Shown here piece by piece: positions 56,411 through 64,000 of a stretch of 64,000 bases of DNA. Below the pieces are notes generated by a model. That model was given only the letters and a program-made list of their open reading frames with translations, ran no database searches and was not told the DNA's origin. The stretch is from positions 20,834,298 through 20,898,297 of the forward strand of contig OW285189.1 of NCBI GenBank assembly GCA_935421135.1, read 5' to 3'. Within the stretch, counting starts at the first letter, position 1. Every line of letters starts with the position of its first letter. This DNA comes from Bugulina stolonifera (taxonomy: Eukaryota > Bryozoa > Gymnolaemata > Cheilostomatida > Bugulidae). The translations under genes and the position numbers were made by a program.

Positions 56411-59400
56411 TGGTGGTCCCATAGAGTTATCTCCCCTAGAGCAGGAACTCCCGTAAATTTTGCGATGCCACTTTTCATTCCTGGCGGCCATGATGTGTTG
56501 GGGTAGTTACCGTTTGTTTACATTAGTTACCTACGCGCTGCTATGATTAGTTAGTCATTTAGTTAGTAGTCCAAATTTGTTTTTGCTACCAATTATCTAA
56601 AACTTTTTGTTGCACACATATTTTCCAATTATTTCAGACCAACATAATTATTATATTTATCATATTTTGTAACTTTGATAGTAACTGCATGGTAATTGCA
56701 AATATTGTACATTAGTATATTAGTACGTCACAAAATTATTATTACACAGCTCCTAGTTCTAGTTATTTTGGCTTTCAGTAGGCAAGATTACTTTACTTAA
56801 CAGCTGTAGCATTAAGTAACACTTTTACCTCAAATTAGAATACAGCTAAAGCTACTGTAGTTGTTGATTGTCCTACGCCCTATGGATTATCCTGGTATCA
56901 CATGATTGATAGAGTATAAATACTAATAGGTGTATTTCTATATGTAGAACAGATTTGCAGAAGTTGCACATTACAAATAAAAACATTTATGTAGACAGAC
57001 AAAACCAATTCATAACATGGAGTATAAATGCCAATATTTTGACCAAATCTATTTTAAATATTTACTGAATAAAAATAGCATAAGAACTCTTATTCAATAT
57101 TTAGAAGTCACTCCTTGCCATTCTTAGGAATAAGATCAGCCAGCTCTTCAAAATTCACAGCATCAGCACAGATCAATATTCTGTCTAGTAGACCTATATT
57201 AGGAAATTGATACCAGATAAATAAATGCTTTACGCTTACCACACATGAAACATGTTCAATGCCTACTGTCCTACCATAACAGTACAGCTATTAGTAGTTA
57301 CATGATTCTTGCCAAATTGGCATCACATTATATCAGAGTAAAATAAAGTACGATTTCGATAAGACATATATGTTGATATAGTTGATCACTCTGGATGTTA
57401 CCTATGAATTAAATCCATAACAGCTCTATAATAGACGACAGAAATCTACCAAGTAGCCTACATTCTCACACATATATACAAAACAACAAGCCTTAATTAA
57501 ATCAAGCATCTCATTTTAACCGTGAAACCCATTTCTAATTGGAAAGCAGTTGTTACAGTTTGTGTGCACGAGTCCCATGAAAAGAGTTTATAATCATAAC
57601 CTACTTGATGGGTATGATGGATGAGCACCACACATAGAGTTGTGGCAATGTGCATCGTGGTATCCAGATTTCACTTTAATCTCCAACCTATAGATAAAAA
57701 AATCAATGCTACAACTCAACCTGCACCTATTCTATTGCAGGTAGAAATGCTAAGAAAGTTGTGGTTAAACAAACTGTTACTAAGAAATTAAATAAATGAC
57801 GTAGGCCTATAAACTTGCATAAGACTATTCAATGTTCTACATTATAATGTTTAATGACTAATTAACAGCTCTAATAAATTTAGATTTTTCCTTCCATATC
57901 ATCTTTCCTTTCAGTTATAGTTTAGCTTGAAACCATTTTAAGATTATGCTAAGCTGGTGTAGATCTTTAATTATAATGTATTTAGGCTATTAACTGCGCT
58001 ATGCAATTAGATACTACAAAGCCTCGGAATCAAACTATAGACAGGAATGGACAAAGGAAAGTTCACATCGACATCTGCGAAACAAAGTCATAGTTTATAG
58101 ATTTCTTAAATAAATTTCCTAGCAATATAAAGTTAGCCTATACTAACATTCAAAGTAATGCTGATAAGCCTATAGCACAATTACAGTAATTATAATCATA
58201 ATAGGCCTATTACATTTATTATCACAAAAAAACTAATTTACAATCACAAATATTAATATGATAAAATAATTATATAAATATAATCAATTCAATGATAAAC
58301 ATGTTAATGTTGATTAATAGTCTATGGAAATCACCTGAATTAATAAAATAAAAATAATAGCTAGTAGGTACAGTATAGTCACTGATCTGATGAGTGAGTG
58401 TTTTTGATCTGTGACTATTGTAATAAACTGCGAGTGAGTCGCGATCACAACTTCACCTGATAGTATTACTATATTTACTACGTAGTAGTAGCCTATTACC
58501 ATTACTATAGGTAGGTACAGCAGTGACAGTGGAGTGAGCAAAGTTAATTTAACTCAGCCTCAATCAATCAATCAATAACAGTACCGAGAGATTCCACTAT
58601 AACTAGATAAATGAATGTGCTTATTAATTTTAAACAATGATACTTGCTATAACTTCTGGGCTAATTAAAATTATTATACTATTTATTATGGAGTAAATTT
58701 TTAATTTTACAACAACAATATTTCTACAACAATAATAGAATAAATAACTACTAATAAATAAGAATTGAATTTATTTCATTGTCTTTCCAGTTCCAACTCA
58801 CAACAACCGTACTGTATTCCTACTAACCACACTGTTAGTCCAAAGAAACCCAAAGTATACTCTTGCAATTACGTCAATGTTAACTATATGAGATTGTATA
58901 ACTATTGTTCCAGGAATGGCATTAGTACAACTAGCTCCATGCTCATTTCTTGAAATAAACAGAATTGTCCGCGTGCTATTGAAAGTCCTTTATGGGTAGA
59001 TAATTCTGTACAATAAGCCAATCATGTTAGCGATTAGAGATTTTAATACCCAATAACATGCGGCTTTATTTTGGCTAACCAATCAACGCATTCACAGATT
59101 TTCTACTGATAGACGCTGCCGCGCTAGTCGGTTACTAGTATTATTTGGTCGAGTAAACATTCATTCTTATTTCTCTGTAAAGTCCTATTTTACAAGGAGA
59201 TTTTTAAAATCACTATCATTATGAAAAAGCAGAGATGTTACTAAACAGTTTAGATATAAATTCAAAACATTTTACACGAATAGTATCTGCAAATAACAGC
59301 GTTGAAAAGTTTTATGTTTTACATATAATTGTAATGGTAACTAATGTAAACAAACGGACGAAATCCCCATCGCATCATGGCCACCCGTGGGGAAAACTGG

Positions 59401-59484
59401 CATCAAGTGACCAATCGGCGTTTAATAGCGGTAAATTTTTGAGTTCCTGCTCTATGGGGTGTTACCTCTATGGGTGGTCCCACT
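56411..59484. mobile_element. 3.1-kb element with diverged inverted ends (about 120-150 bp)
   Basis: The left arm (56411-56530) and the inverted right arm (59338-59484) share GGTGGTCCCATAGAG-like text, TAGAGCAGGAACTC, GGCCATGATG and CGTTTGTTTACATTAGTTA, with many differences and indels. The element is therefore older than the one at 43.8 kb. No clear target duplication is visible. Strongly AT-rich DNA fills 58180-58300 and 58650-58760. Two minus-strand exons lie inside. GGTGGTCCC also occurs in the Drosophila P-element end, but this may be chance. Confidence 0.6.
57108..57687 (-). CDS. 3' exons of an unrecognised protein inside the 56.4-59.5 kb element
   Basis: Exons 57605-57687 and 57108-57193 (stop TGA) join in phase 1. 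They read LEIKVKSGYHDAHCHNSMCG, then AHPSYPSSLLDRIL and ICADAVNFEELADLIPKNGK before the stop. Both splice junctions are canonical, and the frame is open only in this combination, which supports a real gene end. The upstream exons were not found and I do not recognise the family. His/Cys spacing (HDAHCHNSMC) could bind metal. It may be the element's own gene, or a host gene that the inverted repeats happen to flank. Confidence 0.4.
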
Positions 59485-59878
59485 ATCTCTCTTCTTTTGT
59501 GCAGCTATTGCAACACCGGGATGGTCATCAATGTGTTTAGTTTCAAAGAAGTTGTTGCAGGCATGGAGTCTATCTAAAGTAAACCCTGACTATGATTACA
59601 GTCATAAGAGTTACTAGAACATGACTCTATGGTAAACAGTAAACAATTCTTCATTAATGTCAAAAGGTCTATATTATGCAAACAAAAAGCATAGTTGAAG
59701 AGAGATCAATTTTTACCTTGACACAAATTGTACTGAGATTTAACAACAAAAAGTTTCCCTAAACTAGGTTGTACATAGCACACCCGTAGCAATAGAGGGA
59801 TCTGAAACAACGTCTGTGCGAACTTAGGCTAATACAACATTTATGTAAAAGAAATTGCTAGATCATAGGATTGCAAGC

Positions 59879-61824
59879 ATGGATGTGATAAAAACAGAAC
59901 AAGAATTCAAAAGACAAGCTAGCAGTCCATCACCCGTAGTTGTCCACTTTCTTGCAGAATGGGCTCCACAGTGCTCTCAAGTTACCGATGTTCTGTGTGA
60001 ATTAAGAAAAGATCCTAAATGCTCGAAAGTTCGATTCATTCAGGTACAGTAGAGTAACAGAAGTTAATGTTGCATTTTTTAATAACAATAAAATAAAATA
60101 ATATATAGCCCTCCTTATTTTATCTAGATCACGGGTTCCCAACCTGGGGTACATTTAAGAAATCTAGTGGGTACAAAACAAGTTATCAACAATACATTTT
60201 GGCAGTAATTTTCAGTTACAGATTATGAATGATATCAATTAAAATAATTATTATGAATTATCAATTATTATGAATTATCATTATCTATTGCTAAACCGAA
60301 CATCAAATGGCTCACTGATGTAAATGAAGTTGAGCTGAACCAATGTGAAAGCAATAAAACACTACAATCTATGAAAGTTATACAATAATTATTACGTAGC
60401 CTAGTCATTATTACATAATTAATAAATAGTACATATTTCATACCATACTGCATTTGTTAACTGTTTAAGTGTATATTCAAACAATTTTCAGGTGGAGGCA
60501 GAAGATGTACCTGAGGTATCAATGCATTATGAAATTGAAGCCGTACCAACAGTAATATTTCTTCGTCAAGGTAAATTATCAAAAATGACCAGTGTTTGGT
60601 TATGTATTTTTAAGCAAGGAATTTGTGTTTAGTTTTGTGAAATCATTCACTTTAGTCTTTAGTAGTAATGAACTGTGATACGCACTTTGTCTCTCATTAC
60701 TTTACTCAAAGGGAATGTTTCAGAGTAGTAGAGTTCACAGGCTGAAGTATTTGTGTTCCAGGGAAAGTTGTTGATCGGGTCAATGGTGTGAAGATACTTG
60801 AGCTGACTGAAAAGGTACGGCAGCATGCTGAAAGCTCTCCGGTTACACTGCCCCAAAAGAAATCTGTGCCAAAGGAAGACCTGGAGAGCCGTTTGAAGCG
60901 TCTCATCAACTCCCATGAGGTCTGTTAGATTTTGTTTTTCATCCCCCTAATACAGTCATCTGCACAGTCTATATACCTTCTAGTCATAGTGCATATGGAT
61001 ATGCTATAGCACCATATGTGTCATTTCATTATTTTCACCAATTCCCATCCTGTTACAGGTAATGCTCTTTATGAAAGGCGAACCCGACTCACCAAGATGT
61101 GGATTCAGCAAAACAATTGTTGGCTTACTCCAGGAAAGAAATGTTAAATTTGGCTCATTTGACATTTTAACTGATAATGATGTCAGGCAAGGTTAGTTAG
61201 TATGTTCACACAGATTGTTGTGATGGTAGCCATTTCAGTTTGCGTACATAATATGTAAAATGCAATGTGATGAGGAAATTCAATTGTGTAATAATTCTAA
61301 CAGAGCCACAGTTGATTTTTCAGACTTCAGTGGTGGTTATCACAGTTTATACGTTTAGCTCTCTTCATATTGTGTAAATTTTTCAAGGTTTAAAGACTTA
61401 TTCTGACTGGCAACTCTATCCTCAAGTTTACATAAATGGAGAACTGATAGGTGGACTCGATATCGTGAAAGAATTGATAGAAAATGGGGAATTTGCTGAT
61501 ACATTCCCAAAACAAGTGCCATTGGAGGAGAGATTAAAAACCTTGGTGAATAAATCGAGAGTTATGTTGTTTATGAAAGGAGATCGTGCGACACCTCGGT
61601 GTGGCTTTAGTCGGCAGGCTATTGATATGCTCAATGCCACTAATGTAACCTATGAAACATTTGATATCCTAACTGATGAAGAAGTTAGACAAGGTCTGAA
61701 GGACTACTCTGAGTATAGAACATATCCACAGTTGTATGTGAACGGCGAACTTATTGGTGGTCTAGATATCATGAAAGAAATGCAATCTGAAGGCGAACTG
61801 GCAGATGCAGTCAAAGAAGGTTGA
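59879..61824 (+). CDS. GLRX3: Glutaredoxin-3 / PICOT (monothiol glutaredoxin, Trx-Grx-Grx)
   Basis: Five exons join in phase: 59879-60043, 60492-60570, 60762-60919, 61059-61191 and 61388-61824 (TGA), for 323 residues; human GLRX3 has 335. It is a cytosolic and nuclear protein that bridges [2Fe-2S] clusters with BOLA2 and supplies iron-sulfur assembly. Residues about 1-110 form a thioredoxin-like domain whose active site is [10 protein letters not shown]: it has one cysteine (Cys32) and not CxxC, as in the family. Two glutaredoxin domains follow, each with the monothiol CGFS site (Cys148 and Cys250) and FDILTD...VRQGLK. ATG 59879 is chosen because it starts the family N-terminus; the frame is open a little further upstream but without ATG. 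No defects. Confidence 0.95.
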
Positions 61825-62513
61825 GCATATACATATATGATTTCTCAAAGCACGGCCTCCAGCAGATCAAATTTCACATAATGTGGACCCAGTGTCGCCA
61901 TGAATTGGATTACATACACAGTTTTTTGCTCTTGAAGACAAAAATTATTTTTATTACTCAAATATCTGATGGACTGTAATAGAACTAGGTCAGATCATTA
62001 ATTCCCTTGTAAAATGTATAAATAAGATACATGTAATATAAATTCTACACACAGATCAGAGTTGTTAATGTGGTAAAGAAATTCATAGCTAGATAATAAA
62101 TAATATAGCAAACCTGGTATATTATACATGTGCATCAAAAATGTGAAATAAATATTTACAAAAATGATAACATCAATAAGATTATTTACTATCACTGATT
62201 GAGTTCGGTGGATGTTCATACAGTCAACAAAATAAGGCTCATCTGTAAGAAAATATCATAGCACCAGTATTAATAGACTGATTAACAACAAAAATCATTA
62301 AGTTAGTTTTGTAAATTATTATAGGACTGTGCTGATTTGATTGATATGATTAATAGAGACCAATCATGAGCCAAGTGAATCACTACATGAATCATGAGTT
62401 GTACATAAAACACTGGTGCTTTTTTTTTCTTTTTAACACAGGAAGGCATCTTGTTGTTTTATACATGAGCTTCCAGCTAACATTTAGGATAGGTCATGCA
62501 ATCCCTGAACATC
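61825..62513. other. Convergent intergenic region GLRX3/XYLT
   Basis: Both genes end here. Nothing is recognised beyond 3' untranslated sequence and AT-rich filler. Confidence 0.55.
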
Positions 62514-63665
62514 TCAATGAAGACCAAAGTGTTGAGATATCTTTCCAGTCTTCGGGTTCACAGGGCCAATCTCTGATTTGGGATCTGGTGATTCCGAACT
62601 CCAAGATGTTGCATTACACATAGGTAAGATATCACATGTGGTTGGGCCACCAACAGAACATACAGCATTAGGTTTCCAAAACTTCTCAACTAGATGATCA
62701 ACCCATTTTAATATGGCCTCATAGTTACTGTGCAAGGTATATTTGAGTTCGTCTATCTTTGGGTATGTAACATCCTTCTCAGCCACAATATGTTGGTAGT
62801 GTTCAACTTTCTCAGATGAATGTGGAAGAAGGTATGGTGAGAGGTCAAAATCTAATAAAATGGCGGAATGGAACTTTCGCTTACTATATATTTCAGGAAG
62901 TACTAGGAATAATGTTTTGGCGACTAAGACGTTCTCATATACCAGCTTGGCATCCCATTCGCCAGGGAGCAACGGTCTGCCTAAATGCACTGCAGTCACT
63001 ATATAGTGATCCATGCCTTGAGGTATATTAACATCACGGATATAAGCAATCCGGCCCAATGGATCAGATAGTACCAACGTTACATTTAGAGCTAGACCTC
63101 CTTTCCAATGTTGCACTACAGTTAGGTTTGGTGCGTTCGATCCCAGTAGTTGCCCATAATCACGGAATAGTCGCTCCTTCACATCAAATATAGATCCAAC
63201 CTAGATAGGTAATGGTAGGATAAGTACATGTAATTACATGCTATTCAACATGTTGAACAGGTGATTATATTTTCTTATACAATTTTGGCTGACATGTAAA
63301 TCACTTTTGCATACTTTGGTATACTGAAAAATTACACAAAGCAACAATTTAAAAAGGCAATATACATGTACATTGTGCATTGACAAGTCTGCCTATTCAA
63401 GTATTAGATATGTTAGGCCTTATTAGGTTTAACTGGGGCGAATATAACTTACTTGAATAGATGCTATCCTTGAAATAGGACCATAAGGTTGAATTAGTGT
63501 GAATTTATCACGAGGTTTAACGTGCAACTCCCAGTCAACTGTTTGTCCTTCATTAACTCGACCTTCAAACTGCACAAGAAGCCCATCCAATACATTCATC
63601 TGAGTTATTAAATGAGCTTGGCTAATAGAACTAACATACACTCCGCAGGTAGACTCCTGGTTTAC
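62514..63665 (-). CDS. XYLT: Peptide O-xylosyltransferase, C-terminal exons (gene continues beyond right edge)
   Basis: Two minus-strand exons, 63453-63665 and 62514-63200 (stop TAA), join in phase 0 and encode about 299 residues. The end of the protein has TWSSxSPDPKSE-type text (CNATSWSSESPDPKSEIGPV), a hallmark of the C-terminal xylosyltransferase domain. LPGEWDAKLVYENVLVAKT and FWKPNAVCSV fit the same region of XYLT1/2. The enzyme is a Golgi type II membrane protein that adds xylose to core-protein serines to start glycosaminoglycan chains. The catalytic GT14 domain and membrane anchor should lie upstream, outside the window; possible further donors occur near 63733 and 63930. It converges on GLRX3. 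XYLT1 versus XYLT2 cannot be decided. Confidence 0.85.
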
Positions 63666-64000
63666 CTGCAACACAGTCGTACATCCAATGTCAGTGTTGT
63701 AGCAGTGTTGAGGTGATTGAAGATGAGATACTGCCACTTACCTACATGTACATGCATAATGTACGTTATGCATGTAGAGAAAACTGCTCGACAAAACCCC
63801 TTTATAGAGTGCATCATGAGACTATCTGTGCTCCATTTAGCTAAAGTGGTTGGTTCTGAATTTAGGGCTGTAGGAATACTAGGATGGAAGAAAACAAATT
63901 GTTCTAGACAAACAGTGTGAGAGGCTCTACCACTTACTGTGTGCTATTGCATTGTTTAAATTCTGGCTACCACACGCAGTGAGTAAGGGCAGGTTTATTC
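63666..64000 (-). other. Intron and possible partial exon of the xylosyltransferase gene
   Basis: Canonical minus-strand donors (GTAAGTGG) appear near 63733 and 63930. A short open stretch beyond the second (CGSQNLNNAIAH) could be the next exon, but it is too short to assign. Confidence 0.25.

Overview
This is a nuclear, eukaryotic, AT-rich window. It contains interrupted protein-coding genes with small exons and mostly short introns with GT..AG ends. The gene set points to an animal: UFC1, the PHD-finger Integrator subunit INTS12, a HIG1-domain protein, a severin-type gelsolin, PICOT/GLRX3 and a peptide O-xylosyltransferase. Compact spacing, many small mobile elements and a locally duplicated NHL-repeat receptor-like gene suggest an early-branching marine invertebrate. 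A sponge is my best guess, but the sequence does not prove it.

Layout. 0-8.6 kb: a tandem duplication of an extracellular NHL-type protein with one membrane helix and a PPxY-rich cytoplasmic tail. The first copy looks intact but lacks its 5' end; the second is rearranged, with its first half replaced by a Thr-rich repeat. 9.4-12.6 kb: UFC1 (minus) and INTS12 (plus), head to head. 15-23.8 kb: the last INTS12 intron (8.9 kb). It holds an element with pogo/Tigger-like ends, split by a complete hAT element with an intact nine-exon transposase, which is itself interrupted by an 853-bp hairpin element; a Penelope-type GIY-YIG fragment follows. 24.7-26.3 kb: an unrecognised intronless coiled-coil ORF. 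27.8-31.4 kb: a minus-strand gene resembling the C-terminal PH-like part of TBC1D23. 34.2-36.3 kb: a HIGD2-type gene with a dead reverse-transcriptase fragment in its intron. 37.3-43.5 kb: a 12-exon severin/gelsolin gene on the minus strand.

43.8-50.3 kb: a 6.48-kb mobile element with apparently perfect 272-bp terminal inverted repeats and an identical 8-bp target duplication. It contains exons whose best resemblance is to PIF1/Helitron-type helicases. I regard it as the most unusual object here. 53.0-54.8 kb: an atypical ARF-like GTPase (minus). 56.4-59.5 kb: a second, older element with diverged inverted ends, enclosing two well-phased exons of an unrecognised minus-strand gene. 59.9-61.8 kb: GLRX3/PICOT (plus). 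62.5 kb to the right edge: the 3' exons of a xylosyltransferase (minus), convergent with GLRX3.

The host genes are housekeeping functions (ufmylation, snRNA processing, respiratory-chain assembly, actin severing, iron-sulfur handling, proteoglycan initiation) and do not form one pathway. Most of the unusual content is mobile DNA. All exon models were read by eye from splice-site consensus, conserved reading phase and family resemblance; there is no transcript support.
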